The notes beneath the pieces were generated by a model. The model did no database searches. It was not told the origin of the DNA and saw only the letters and a program-made list of their open reading frames with translations. From Microbacterium sp. SA39 (GTDB lineage Bacteria; Actinomycetota; Actinomycetes; Actinomycetales; Microbacteriaceae), in NCBI RefSeq assembly GCF_000967865.1, contig NZ_JXRU01000029.1, forward strand, positions 100,393 to 164,392: a DNA stretch of 64,000 nucleotides, read 5' to 3'. This document shows positions 27,630 through 36,480 of the stretch, one piece after another; the stretch's first letter is position 1, and each line of letters opens with the position of its first letter. A program made the translations under genes and the position numbers.

Positions 27630-28760
27630 TCATGCATCGTTCGAAAGCAGCCCGAGCCGCCGTTTGTGTGAAGGAACGGTCCCGTGCACGAAGTTCACGA
27701 CGCGCTGCGAGGTGTCGTCGATCTGGTAGTCAGCCGGCGTGTACGGAGAACGCTTCTGTGCGAGCACGACACGGACGGCTGAGAGCACCCGCGCCGACTC
27801 GATCCCAGCGGTGATGATCACGCCAGTATCGACCGACTCGGGGCGTTCGATGAAGTCACGCAGAGTGATTGCGGGAAACCCGAGCAAGCTCGACTCCTCG
27901 CTGATCGTGCCGCTGTCCGAGAGAACGAGCTTCGACTGCAACTGCAGCTTGCAGTAGTCGTGGAATCCAAACGGCGGGTGGAACCGCACGTTCTCGCTCT
28001 CTGCGATCCCAAGGCTCTCCAGACGCTTGCGTGTTCGCGGGTGAGTGGAGACCAGCACCGGAAGTCCGTACTCCTCACTCAGTGCCTGCAACGCATCCAC
28101 GGCCGACCGCAGCCGCGTCGGGTTGTCGACGTTCTCCTCGCGGTGCAGGCTCACGAGGAAGTACTCCCCCGGCGTGAGACCCGCGCGCTCGACGGCGTCG
28201 CTCGCCTCGATCTGCTCGCGGTTCTGCTCGAGCACCTCGCGCATCGGCGACCCGGTGAGCAGGATCTTCGACGGGTGCAGCCCTTCCGCGAGCAGATTGC
28301 GCCTGGCGTGCTCGGTGTAGACGAGGTTGTAATCGGCGACGTGGTCGACGAGGCGACGGTTGGTCTCCTCGGGCACGTTCTCGTCGAACGAGCGGTTGCC
28401 CGCCTCCATGTGGAACACCGGGATCTTCATGCGCTTGGCGATCACGGCCGAGATGCAGCTGTTCGTGTCGCCGAGCACGAGGAACGCGTCCGGCTTCTCC
28501 TCGCGGATCACTTCCTCGGTCTTCGTGAGGATCGAGCCCAGCGCCGCGCCCAGCGACGACGTGTCCGCATTCATGAAGTGATCGGGCCGGCGCAACCCGA
28601 GGTCTTCGAAGAACACCTCGTTGAGCTCGTAGTCGTAGTTCTGCCCGGTGTGCACGAGCACCTGATCGGTGTGCTCGTCGAGGAGCTTGATCGTGGCGGA
28701 GAGACGGATGATCTCCGGCCTCGTTCCGACCACGGTCATCACCTTGAGTTTGTCGGCCAT
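27630..28760 (-). CDS. UDP-N-acetylglucosamine 2-epimerase-type enzyme (CapG/FnlC class)
   Basis: 376 aa. VGTRPEIIRLSATIK at the N-terminus, HTGQNYDYELNEVFF, HMEAGNRSFDENVPEE, SLHREENVDN and SDSGTISEESSLLGFPAI are signatures of the WecB/CapG group. Beside CapE- and CapF-type genes it most probably performs the last, 2-epimerising step to UDP-N-acetyl-L-fucosamine. ATG 28760 lies two bases after the CapF stop; the frame stays open upstream but without family similarity. Confidence 0.92.
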   Translation of the reverse strand: MADKLKVMTVVGTRPEIIRLSATIKLLDEHTDQVLVHTGQNYDYELNEVFFEDLGLRRPDHFMNADTSSLGAALGSILTKTEEVIREEKPDAFLVLGDTNSCISAVIAKRMKIPVFHMEAGNRSFDENVPEETNRRLVDHVADYNLVYTEHARRNLLAEGLHPSKILLTGSPMREVLEQNREQIEASDAVERAGLTPGEYFLVSLHREENVDNPTRLRSAVDALQALSEEYGLPVLVSTHPRTRKRLESLGIAESENVRFHPPFGFHDYCKLQLQSKLVLSDSGTISEESSLLGFPAITLRDFIERPESVDTGVIITAGIESARVLSAVRVVLAQKRSPYTPADYQIDDTSQRVVNFVHGTVPSHKRRLGLLSNDA

Positions 28761-28762
28761 GG

Positions 28763-29857
28763 TCACACTGCCTCGGCAATCGTGTCGGGGTTGGCGGGGT
28801 CGAAGATGTCGTTCGTCCAGAAGGACGTGTAGAGCAGGTCTTCGCCGATGTTGGTGATGTTGTGCGCCCACATCGTCGGCATGTCGACGGCACCGGGCGC
28901 GTCGCCGGAGACCTCGAACGAGACGACCTCATCAGAGTACAGTCGGCGCAGCGAGATGCGAGCTCGCCCCTGCAGCACCGTGAACCGCTCGATCTTGCGG
29001 CGGTGGAAGTGGTCGCCGCGAGTGACGCCGGGCACCGTCGTCGAGAACGACGACTGCCCGGGCCCACCGTGCGAGCGGATGATCTCGAAGAACGATCCGC
29101 GCGCATCCGCATGCCGGGTCAGGTCGATCGGAGACTGCGCGGGGAACGTGTACGCGCGGTAGGTGTTGAACAGGTCACGGTCGAAGTCGTCGGCGACACT
29201 GGGGATCTCACCCCGGTTGTACAGCTCGGCGTACCCCTGCAGCCGCGCGAGCAGGCCCGTCACCGTCTCGGCCTGCTGCAGATCCTCGAGCGCCGAGACG
29301 GGTACGGCACCACTGAGGATGTCGGCCGCGTTCTGCGCATGCAGCAGCGTCAATTCCTTGTCGTTGTCGACGACCGGGCTCTCCCCTCCGGCGACGAGAT
29401 GGCTGAACGTCGCGGTGACCGCGTTGTAGAACGGCCGCCCGTGCTCGCCGAAGAGATTCGGCAGACGCACGTCGACGAACTCCGCTCCGATGTCGGATGC
29501 CGTCTCGGCGAGGATCTCGGCAGCCCGCGCCTTGGCGTCGCCGTAGACGGAGCCATTGGTCGCCTGTGTGGAGTTCGCGTAGACGACGACCGGAGGCGGC
29601 GTCTTCGCCGCGCGCAGTGCCGATGCCAGCTGTTCGGCGAACGCGATGTTCCCGTCGCGGACCTCTTCGTCGGATGCACGGTTGATCCCCGCGATGTGGA
29701 TGACGCGCTCGCTGCCGTCGACCGCGGAAGCCGCCGTCGACCCCTCGAACTGCGCTCCGACCGGGATGGCCTCGACTGGCGTGCCGGCTTCCTTCATCGC
29801 CGCGCGCAGGTGCCACCCGAGGAAGCCTCCCGCGCCGGTGAGGGCGAGTCCGCTCAC
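28763..29857 (-). CDS. capF: CapF-type bifunctional reductase/epimerase (SDR plus cupin)
   Basis: 364 aa. N-terminal extended-SDR domain with TGAGGFLGWHL (7-17) and a C-terminal cupin domain (about 245-364) containing the metal-ligand region RGDHFHRRKIERF. In Cap5F/Cap8F the two parts carry out C3-epimerisation and reduction to UDP-6-deoxy-TalNAc, the intermediate of UDP-L-FucNAc. Four-base overlap with CapE. The catalytic SDR Tyr/Lys pair normally seen in the family is atypical here (VYGDAKARA), so Lys is kept with Tyr in SVYGDAK. Confidence 0.9.
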   Translation of the reverse strand: MSGLALTGAGGFLGWHLRAAMKEAGTPVEAIPVGAQFEGSTAASAVDGSERVIHIAGINRASDEEVRDGNIAFAEQLASALRAAKTPPPVVVYANSTQATNGSVYGDAKARAAEILAETASDIGAEFVDVRLPNLFGEHGRPFYNAVTATFSHLVAGGESPVVDNDKELTLLHAQNAADILSGAVPVSALEDLQQAETVTGLLARLQGYAELYNRGEIPSVADDFDRDLFNTYRAYTFPAQSPIDLTRHADARGSFFEIIRSHGGPGQSSFSTTVPGVTRGDHFHRRKIERFTVLQGRARISLRRLYSDEVVSFEVSGDAPGAVDMPTMWAHNITNIGEDLLYTSFWTNDIFDPANPDTIAEAV

Positions 29858-30903
29858 GAGTCCGATCCGCTCACAGGGATGCCCGCCTGGCGCAGCTCAT
29901 CTCGTACCTCGGGAAGCGTCAACAGCAGCTCCTCGACCTCGCCGACAGTCATCTGCTGCACGGTGTGCGAGTCGTAGTCCTCGAAGCGGTTCTGGGTGAC
30001 GTCTCCCTCTTCGAAGTACACGCTGTAGTTGAGGTCGCGGTTGTCGGCGACGACGCGGAAGTACTCTCCCATGTCCCGCGCGCGAGAGAGCTCTTCACGC
30101 GTGGCGAGCGCCTCGGACAGCTTCTCGGCGTGGCGGGTGCCGATCACTTCGAGCTTCGCGTCCGAGCGGAAGAGATTCAGCACGGCCTGCGCGAGCGTGC
30201 CGATCGAGGTCGCCTTCGCCTTGCGCACGAAGAGGTCGCCCTGCGCCGCGTTCTGGAACGCGAACTCGACCAGGTCGACCGAGTGCGCCAGCGACATCAT
30301 GAAGCGGGTCATGTCCGGGTTCGTGACGGTGATGTTCTTCCCCGCCTTGAGCTGCCGGATGAACAGCGGGATCACCGACCCGCGGGAGTACATGACGTTG
30401 CCGTAGCGCACGCACGACACCGTGGTGGCGGTGTTCGGGTTGTTGAGGCCGTGCGACTGCGCGACCTTCTCCATCAGCGCCTTCGACATACCCATCGCGT
30501 TCACCGGGTACACGGCCTTGTCGGTGCTGAGTGCAACGACCGAAGAGACCCCGTTGCGGTCGGCGGCACGCACGACGTTCTCACTGCCGTTCACGTTCGT
30601 GCGCACGGCCTCCATCGGGAAGAACTCGCACGACGGCACCTGCTTGAGGGCTGCGGCGTGGAAGATGAAGTCCACGTCGCGCGTGGCGCGGTCGACGCTG
30701 TCGTAGTCGCGTACGTCGCCGACGTAGAACCGCAGGCGCGAATCGGGGATCTCGTGCCGCATCAGATCCTGCTTGGCCTCATCGCGGCTGAAGATCCTGA
30801 TCTCGGAGACATCGCGCTCGAGGAGCTTCTTCGCGACGGTGTGCCCGAATGATCCGGTTCCGCCGGTGACCAGCACGCGTGCTCCGCCGTATGACTCGCT
30901 CAT
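29854..30903 (-). CDS. capE: CapE/FlaA1-type UDP-GlcNAc 4,6-dehydratase (inverting)
   Basis: 349 aa, soluble short form. VTGGTGSFGHTV is the NAD loop; STDKAVYPVNAMGMSK holds the TDK and M-x-x-x-K catalytic residues that replace the usual Tyr in this class, and DMTRFMM follows. It performs the first step from UDP-GlcNAc to UDP-L-FucNAc. Its start is just two bases beyond the preceding glycosyltransferase stop. A second, membrane-bound dehydratase is at 34522-36396. Confidence 0.93.
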   Translation of the reverse strand: MSESYGGARVLVTGGTGSFGHTVAKKLLERDVSEIRIFSRDEAKQDLMRHEIPDSRLRFYVGDVRDYDSVDRATRDVDFIFHAAALKQVPSCEFFPMEAVRTNVNGSENVVRAADRNGVSSVVALSTDKAVYPVNAMGMSKALMEKVAQSHGLNNPNTATTVSCVRYGNVMYSRGSVIPLFIRQLKAGKNITVTNPDMTRFMMSLAHSVDLVEFAFQNAAQGDLFVRKAKATSIGTLAQAVLNLFRSDAKLEVIGTRHAEKLSEALATREELSRARDMGEYFRVVADNRDLNYSVYFEEGDVTQNRFEDYDSHTVQQMTVGEVEELLLTLPEVRDELRQAGIPVSGSDS

Positions 30904-30905
30904 CG

Positions 30906-32120
30906 TCAACTCGTTCCCTTCGCCGCTGCCGTGAGCAGCTCTTCGATCCTGGAGATTCCCGACTCGCGGGAGAAGTGGGTGTCGTACATCGCGCGTCCGC
31001 GCTGCGCCATCGCCGCACGCTCGGCAGGCGTGCGCTCCGCCGCGGAGCGGAATGCCGCCTCGAGAGAGCCGACGCTCTCGGCATCCGCGGTCAGCCCCAC
31101 GTCGCCGTCGTCGACGAGGCGGCGAACGTCGCCCTGCACCGTCGTCACCACCGGCACCCCGGCGGAGAGCACGGCCTGGAACTTCGAGGGGATCGTCCCG
31201 CGGAAGACGGGCATGTCCTTCAACGACACGAGGGCGTAGTCGGCACGCGCGTAGATCTCCGGCATCCGTTCGCGCGGCACGGGGTCCTGGAAGCGCACGT
31301 TCTCCGCGCCGAGCTCGCCGACGAGAGCCTGCAGCTCGGTCTTCATCACGCCGTCTCCGACGAGCGTCAGGACGACACCGGCATCCGCAGCCGCATGCGC
31401 CGCTCGCACGGCGGTCCCGAGGTCCTGCATGTCTCCGACGTTGCCGGCATAGACGATCTCGGCGCGCGGCGACTGCGATTCCGGAAGAACGGATGCCACG
31501 GGTTCGCCCGCATCCGCCCAGTTGTAGACGAGATGCGCGCGCTCGGCAGGAACTCCGCGGGTCACCAGCGTCGACACCATGGTCGGAGCGATGCCGATGA
31601 CGCCGGCCGCGCGCGTGTAGGCGCTGCGCAGCCAGGGTCCGAGTGCGCCGGAGATGATCCGCTCCTTCGCCCCGCCGGCCATCATGGACGAGCCGACGAT
31701 GGAGTCGGGCCAGAGGTCCTGCACATGCAGCACATACGGACGTCCGCCGGTGACGCGCCACAGCCACGGTCCGAACCCGGCGGTCATCTGCGTGGCGTAG
31801 ACGTAGATCACATCAGCTCCGCGGGAAAGGCGTCGGGCCGTCGCCGAGCTGAGCGCGAAAGAGAAGTAGTTGAGCATGCGCTTGAGGGCGCTCTGCGAAT
31901 GATCGGCGAACAGCGGCACCCGGCTGATCTCGACCGAGCCGTCCTTCTCCGTCGAGCGCCAGCGCTGACGGTAGCCGGGGAAGACCTTTCCGGTCGGGTA
32001 GTTCGGGAACCCGGTGAGAACCTTGACCTGGTGCCCGCGCGCGGCGAGACCCTGGGCGAGGTCTGCCGGAAGCGGCACGGCCTCCGGCGGATAGTACTGC
32101 GACACGATCAGGACCCTCAC
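30906..32120 (-). CDS. Glycosyltransferase family 4, WbuB-like
   Basis: 404 aa GT-B enzyme. MRVLIVSQYYPPEAVPLPADLAQGL at the N-terminus, YVLHVQDLWPDSIVGS in the middle, and EIVYAGNVGDMQDLGTAV with a late SLKDMPVFRGTIPSK match WbuB-type transferases, which accompany FnlABC/CapEFG genes and add L-FucNAc. The GTG start overlaps the acetyltransferase stop by four bases. FucNAc as the donor is inferred from context. Confidence 0.9.
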   Translation of the reverse strand: MRVLIVSQYYPPEAVPLPADLAQGLAARGHQVKVLTGFPNYPTGKVFPGYRQRWRSTEKDGSVEISRVPLFADHSQSALKRMLNYFSFALSSATARRLSRGADVIYVYATQMTAGFGPWLWRVTGGRPYVLHVQDLWPDSIVGSSMMAGGAKERIISGALGPWLRSAYTRAAGVIGIAPTMVSTLVTRGVPAERAHLVYNWADAGEPVASVLPESQSPRAEIVYAGNVGDMQDLGTAVRAAHAAADAGVVLTLVGDGVMKTELQALVGELGAENVRFQDPVPRERMPEIYARADYALVSLKDMPVFRGTIPSKFQAVLSAGVPVVTTVQGDVRRLVDDGDVGLTADAESVGSLEAAFRSAAERTPAERAAMAQRGRAMYDTHFSRESGISRIEELLTAAAKGTS

Positions 32121-32785
32121 GTCGCCGCCGACCCGTCGCCGAGGATGCGCGCGGGCACACCGACGACAGTCGTTCCCGCTTCGACGTCCTTTGTGACGCA
32201 CGCCGCCGCACCCACCGTCGCTTCTGCACCGACGGTGAGTCCCTGCAGCACGACCGAACCCGCCCCCAGCAGCACGCCTGTCTCCACGACGACGTTCCCC
32301 GAGACGATCGCCCCGGGATTGACCGAGACGAAATCGGCGAGCGTCGCGTCATGACCCAGGATGCTGGCGGGGTTGAGGTGCACGTGATCGCCGATGGTGA
32401 CGTTGGTCGAGACCTGCACGCCTGAGGTGATCACGACCCCGTCGCCGATGCGTGCCTGTGATCCGATGACCGCGCGCGGATGGATGAGGGTGGTCGCCCG
32501 CAGGCCGGCGTTCGACAGCCGCTGAGCGACGGCCTCACGCACCGAAGGCGAGCCGATCGCGGTGACGAAGCGCTCGTCTCCCGCAGCGGTGGGCAGCCAC
32601 TCCTCCTCGGTGCCGAGATAGACGATGCCCCGCTCGGCGAGTCGGCCGAGGTCGACCTGGCGCGGGCCCGAGTCCACGACACCCAGAAGCTGCAGCGGCT
32701 CACCCGCGGCGATCAGCGCCTCGACGACATCGAGGGTCTCGCGTCCGAAGCCGCCGGCTCCGGCGATCACGATCCGTTCAGCCAT
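32117..32785 (-). CDS. PglD/NeuD-type sugar N-acetyltransferase
   Basis: 222 aa. N-terminal Rossmann-like nucleotide-sugar domain (IVIAGAGGFGRETLDVV) and a C-terminal left-handed beta-helix of hexapeptide repeats (IGSQARIGDGVVI to VGAAACVTKDV), with the catalytic histidine likely in LGHDATL. In the Pgl pathway this enzyme acetylates the 4-amino group of UDP-4-amino sugar to give UDP-N,N'-diacetylbacillosamine. Overlaps the sugar transferase gene by eight bases. Confidence 0.9.
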   Translation of the reverse strand: MAERIVIAGAGGFGRETLDVVEALIAAGEPLQLLGVVDSGPRQVDLGRLAERGIVYLGTEEEWLPTAAGDERFVTAIGSPSVREAVAQRLSNAGLRATTLIHPRAVIGSQARIGDGVVITSGVQVSTNVTIGDHVHLNPASILGHDATLADFVSVNPGAIVSGNVVVETGVLLGAGSVVLQGLTVGAEATVGAAACVTKDVEAGTTVVGVPARILGDGSAAT

Positions 32786-33398
32786 GGGCTTCCCCGAACT
32801 TCGTCATCGTCACGTGTCCTTCCGCGGAGACGCCCTCACGCTTCACGACGGAGCCGATGGTCTTGGCGACGATCCGCAGATCGAGTCCGACGCTGCGCCG
32901 GTCGACGTACCGCACGTCCTGCGCGAACTTGCTCTCCCAGGAAATCGCGTTGCGACCGGTCACCTGCGCGAGCCCGGTGATGCCGGGACGAACCTCGTGC
33001 CGACGCGCCTGCTCGGGCGTGTAGCGCTCGAGGTACTCGACCAGCAGCGGCCGCGGGCCGACGATGCTCATGTCGCCGCGCAGCACGTTCCAGAGGCTCG
33101 GGAGCTCGTCGAGACTCGTCGAGCGAAGCCGCACGCCGAAGGGGGTGAGCCGGTCGGCATCCGTCACCCACCCGCGGGCCTCGTCGACCGAGCGCATGGA
33201 ACGGAACTTATAGAGCGTGAAGATGCGACCGTCTTTGCCCGGTCGCTTCTGAGCGAACACGACCGGTCGTCCCAGCTTGACCGCGACCAGTACCGCCGTC
33301 GCGACGATCACCGGCGACAGCACCACGAGCGCCACCGCCGACGCGACGATGTCGAGCGCGCGTTTCACGGCGTCGTACGGACGTGACTGTCCGCTCAT
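32778..33398 (-). CDS. PglC-type undecaprenyl-phosphate sugar-1-phosphate transferase
   Basis: 206 aa. One N-terminal membrane segment (about 15-38) as in the small PglC form, KRPGKDGRIFTLYKFRSM, LRSTSLDELPSLWNVLRGDMSIVGPRP and the HEVRPGITGLAQVTGRN block of bacterial sugar transferases, including the catalytic Asp-Glu pair. It starts each repeat unit by moving a sugar phosphate to undecaprenyl phosphate. Gene order with PglD, PglE and PglF suggests a bacillosamine-like sugar. Confidence 0.94.
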   Translation of the reverse strand: MSGQSRPYDAVKRALDIVASAVALVVLSPVIVATAVLVAVKLGRPVVFAQKRPGKDGRIFTLYKFRSMRSVDEARGWVTDADRLTPFGVRLRSTSLDELPSLWNVLRGDMSIVGPRPLLVEYLERYTPEQARRHEVRPGITGLAQVTGRNAISWESKFAQDVRYVDRRSVGLDLRIVAKTIGSVVKREGVSAEGHVTMTKFGEAHG

Positions 33399-34525
33399 GA
33401 CGCCAGGAAGCCGCGGATCGCCGCGACCACGCGCTCGCGCTGCTCGGGCGTGAGGGCAGAACCGCTCGGCAGCGTCAGTCCGCGCGCGAAGAGAGTGTCC
33501 GACGCTCCGCTGACCTTGCTGCGGGCACCGGCGAACACGGGCTGGGCGTGCATCGGCTTCCAGAGCGGACGGCTCTCGATGCTGTCCTCCGCGAGCGCGG
33601 CGGCGAGCGCGGACGGCTCCCAGCCGGTGGTCTCGGCGTCGACCAGGATCGACGTCAACCAGACATTGTCGGCCTCGTCGCCCTCGGCACCGAACACCTC
33701 GACGCCGTCGACATCGGCGAACAGCTGCTTGTACAGCTCGCGCATCTCGCGGCGACGGGCGATCATCGCGTCGAGGCGGGTGAGCTGGGCGCGGCCGAGA
33801 GCCGCGAGCAGGTTACTCATCCGGTAGTTGTACCCGATGTCGGTGTGTTCGTAGTGCACGACCGGCTGCCGGGCCTGCGTAGCCAGGTACCGCACGTGCT
33901 GTGCGATGTCGGCATCGTCGGTGAGCAGCATCCCGCCGCCCGACGTCGTCATGATCTTGTTGCCGTTGAAGGAGACGACGGATGCTCGGCCGAAGCTGCC
34001 TGCCGCGCGCCCGCGGTGCGTGGCACCCAGCGACTCCGCGGCATCCGACAGCACCGGCACGCCGAACTCGTCGGCGATCGCGAGGATCGCGGTGTAGTCG
34101 ACGGCCTTGCCGAGCAGGTCGACGGGCACGATCGCCGATACGGTCTCGCCGGCATCCCGGAGTTCGACGAGGGCCTCGCGCAGCAGCGACGGGTCCATGT
34201 TGCCCGTCGCCGGGTCGGCGTCGATGAAGTACGGCTCAGCCCCCGTGTAGACGATCGCGTTCGCGGTGGCCGCGAACGTCATCGACGACGTCAGCACGAC
34301 ATCGCCGGGCTTGACGCCCAGCGTGAGGAGTCCCAGGTGCAGTGCAGCGGTGCCCGAGCTCAGGGCGACAGCGTGGGCGACCCCCACCCGCTCCGCGAGC
34401 TCGCGCTCGAACGCGTCGACGTCGGGGCCGAGTGGTGCGATCCATCCCGAGCGCATCGCGGCGACGACAGCCTGCTCTTCCGCCTCACCGACATCCGGCG
34501 AGGACATGTAGATCCGTTCGCTCAC
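33395..34525 (-). CDS. DegT/DnrJ/EryC1-family aminotransferase (PglE type)
   Basis: 376 aa PLP enzyme. ALSSGTAALHLGLLTLGV, SSMTFAATANAIVYTG, PVLSDAAESLGA and VSFNGNKIMTTSGGG, whose Lys forms the internal aldimine. It would aminate the 4-keto sugar made by the membrane dehydratase next door. GTG 34525 overlaps the dehydratase stop by four bases; the frame stays open upstream into that gene but without similarity. Confidence 0.93.
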   Translation of the reverse strand: MSERIYMSSPDVGEAEEQAVVAAMRSGWIAPLGPDVDAFERELAERVGVAHAVALSSGTAALHLGLLTLGVKPGDVVLTSSMTFAATANAIVYTGAEPYFIDADPATGNMDPSLLREALVELRDAGETVSAIVPVDLLGKAVDYTAILAIADEFGVPVLSDAAESLGATHRGRAAGSFGRASVVSFNGNKIMTTSGGGMLLTDDADIAQHVRYLATQARQPVVHYEHTDIGYNYRMSNLLAALGRAQLTRLDAMIARRREMRELYKQLFADVDGVEVFGAEGDEADNVWLTSILVDAETTGWEPSALAAALAEDSIESRPLWKPMHAQPVFAGARSKVSGASDTLFARGLTLPSGSALTPEQRERVVAAIRGFLAS

Positions 34526-36396
34526 GCGTCGGCCGCCTTCGGGAGGAGGATCGGCTCGATGACCGTCGTGTCGTTGTTCCGCGGGTTCGCGAACATGCGA
34601 TCCATCCATCCGGTCTTGTCGAGCCGCTCGGGCGTGATGACGTCGGCGCGGGTGTGCGAGACCTTCGGGTGGAAGGGCCGCTCGAGGTTCTCGCGCGCAC
34701 CGACCAGCTCTTCGTGCAGCTTCTCTCCGGGTCGCAGCCCGGTGAACACGATCTCGATGTTCTTGCCCGACATGGAGACCATGCGCTTCGCGACCTCGAG
34801 GATCGACACCGGCTCGCCCATGTCGAGGATCAGCACTTCCCCGGCGCGGCCGATGGCGCCCGCCTGCACGACGAGCTGGCATGCCTCGGGGATGGTCATG
34901 AAGAAGCGCGTGGCGTCGGGGTGCGTGACCGTGATCGGGCGCCCGTCGGCGATCAGACGCTGGAACGTGGGCAGCATCGAACCGCGGCTGCCGATCACGT
35001 TGCCGAAGCGCACCGACAGGTAGCGCTCGCCCGTCTCCTCGCCCGCCCACGCCGTCAGCTTCTCGGCGACGCGCTTGGAGTGTCCGAGCACGCTCGTCGG
35101 GTTGGCCGCCTTGTCGGTCGAGATGTTCACGAAGGTCGACACGCCGACGCGACGCGCAGCGTTGAGCACGTTGAGGGTGCCGATGACGTTGGTCTTCCAC
35201 GCCTCATCGGGGTACTGCTCGAGCATCGGGAGATGCTTCAGGGCCGCCGCGTGGAAGACGACCTCGGGCCTGCGCTCGTCGAAGATGCGGTCGAGCAGCT
35301 CGACATCGCGGATGTCGGCGAGCACCACATCATTGGTGTCGAGCAGTCCGTGCCCGGAGGTACCGAGCTGCGCGTCCTGCAGACCGGTCTCGTCGCGGTC
35401 CAGCATGATCAGCTCGCGAGGGCCGTACTTGGCCAGCTGACGGCAGAGCTCCGACCCGATCGATCCGCCCGCCCCGGTGACCAGCACTCGGCGCCCGGTG
35501 ACGTAGCCGGCGATCAGCTCGACGTTGGTGTCGACGGGATGCCGGCCGATCAGGTCTTCGATGCTGATGTCGCGAACGTCGCTGATCGCCTTCTCGCCCG
35601 AGTTCAGGGTGTCGAGGGTCGGCGTGACGGCGACGCGGAGTCCAGCGGCCTCGGCGCGGTCGCTGAGCTTGCGCAGCAGCGTGCTGTCGGCGCGGCCGAT
35701 CGCGATGACGGCGAGCTCGGCCCCGGTGCGCTGCACGGCCTCCGCGAAGTCGCGGGTGGTGCCGACGACCGGCACGCCGCGCAGCCGCAGGTTGCGCTTG
35801 CTCGGGTCGTCATCGATCACACCGACGGCGCGGATCGGCGACGTCGGGTCGGTCGTCATGTTGGCCAGCAGCTTGTCGGCGATGAACCCGGCTCCGACGA
35901 TGAGCGCCGGAGTGGCGTCCTGCCCGGGCTTCCGCCTGCGCTCGAGCAGCAGTCGGGCGAAGTAGCGCACACCGAACATGAGCAGCAGCACGAAGGGGAA
36001 CGCGAGCAGAAGTGTGCCGCGCGGCACCCCGATGAACGGACCGATCGGGATGACCACCAGCGACAGGGCGACCGCCTCGATCACGACGATGATGCCCACG
36101 GCGCGGACCTCGTCGAAGGAGCCGTAGGTGAACCGGCCGCGGTACAACGCCGTCACGTAGCCGATGACGATCTGGATGACGCCGGCGGTGAATGCGAGCA
36201 ACGTCGTCGCGATCCAGCCCCGAGCGTCCATCATGAACTCGAAGCGCAGTGCGATGGCGAGCACCACACCGAAGCTCCAGCAGAGTCCGTCGACGATGGC
36301 GGCTGCCATCCGTCGTCGCTTCTGAGTCACCGACACTTTAAAAAATATCGGAATATCGCCCGTCGACGTATCGACGTACTCCTCTTTCGAACTCAA
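34522..36396 (-). CDS. PglF/WbpM-type membrane UDP-GlcNAc 4,6-dehydratase
   Basis: 624 aa. Four N-terminal transmembrane helices (about 30-130), a CoA-binding-like Rossmann domain (ALIVGAGFIADKLLANM), then a catalytic SDR domain with VTGAGGSIGSELCRQLA and STDKAANPTSVLGHSK holding the TDK catalytic residues. First step towards the diamino sugar. The open frame begins with TTG 36396 without a Shine-Dalgarno; GTG 36336, just after an AT-rich TATTTT element, may be the true start. First gene of an eleven-gene minus-strand operon with overlaps or gaps of 60 bp or less. Confidence 0.93.
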   Translation of the reverse strand: MSSKEEYVDTSTGDIPIFFKVSVTQKRRRMAAAIVDGLCWSFGVVLAIALRFEFMMDARGWIATTLLAFTAGVIQIVIGYVTALYRGRFTYGSFDEVRAVGIIVVIEAVALSLVVIPIGPFIGVPRGTLLLAFPFVLLLMFGVRYFARLLLERRRKPGQDATPALIVGAGFIADKLLANMTTDPTSPIRAVGVIDDDPSKRNLRLRGVPVVGTTRDFAEAVQRTGAELAVIAIGRADSTLLRKLSDRAEAAGLRVAVTPTLDTLNSGEKAISDVRDISIEDLIGRHPVDTNVELIAGYVTGRRVLVTGAGGSIGSELCRQLAKYGPRELIMLDRDETGLQDAQLGTSGHGLLDTNDVVLADIRDVELLDRIFDERRPEVVFHAAALKHLPMLEQYPDEAWKTNVIGTLNVLNAARRVGVSTFVNISTDKAANPTSVLGHSKRVAEKLTAWAGEETGERYLSVRFGNVIGSRGSMLPTFQRLIADGRPITVTHPDATRFFMTIPEACQLVVQAGAIGRAGEVLILDMGEPVSILEVAKRMVSMSGKNIEIVFTGLRPGEKLHEELVGARENLERPFHPKVSHTRADVITPERLDKTGWMDRMFANPRNNDTTVIEPILLPKAADA

Positions 36397-36480
36397 GACC
36401 GGAAGCCCCCTCAGACTTACTCACTCCCCTGGAGATATGTTCTCACAGGTATTGCGCAGGTTCGTGCGATGGTGCTTTCG

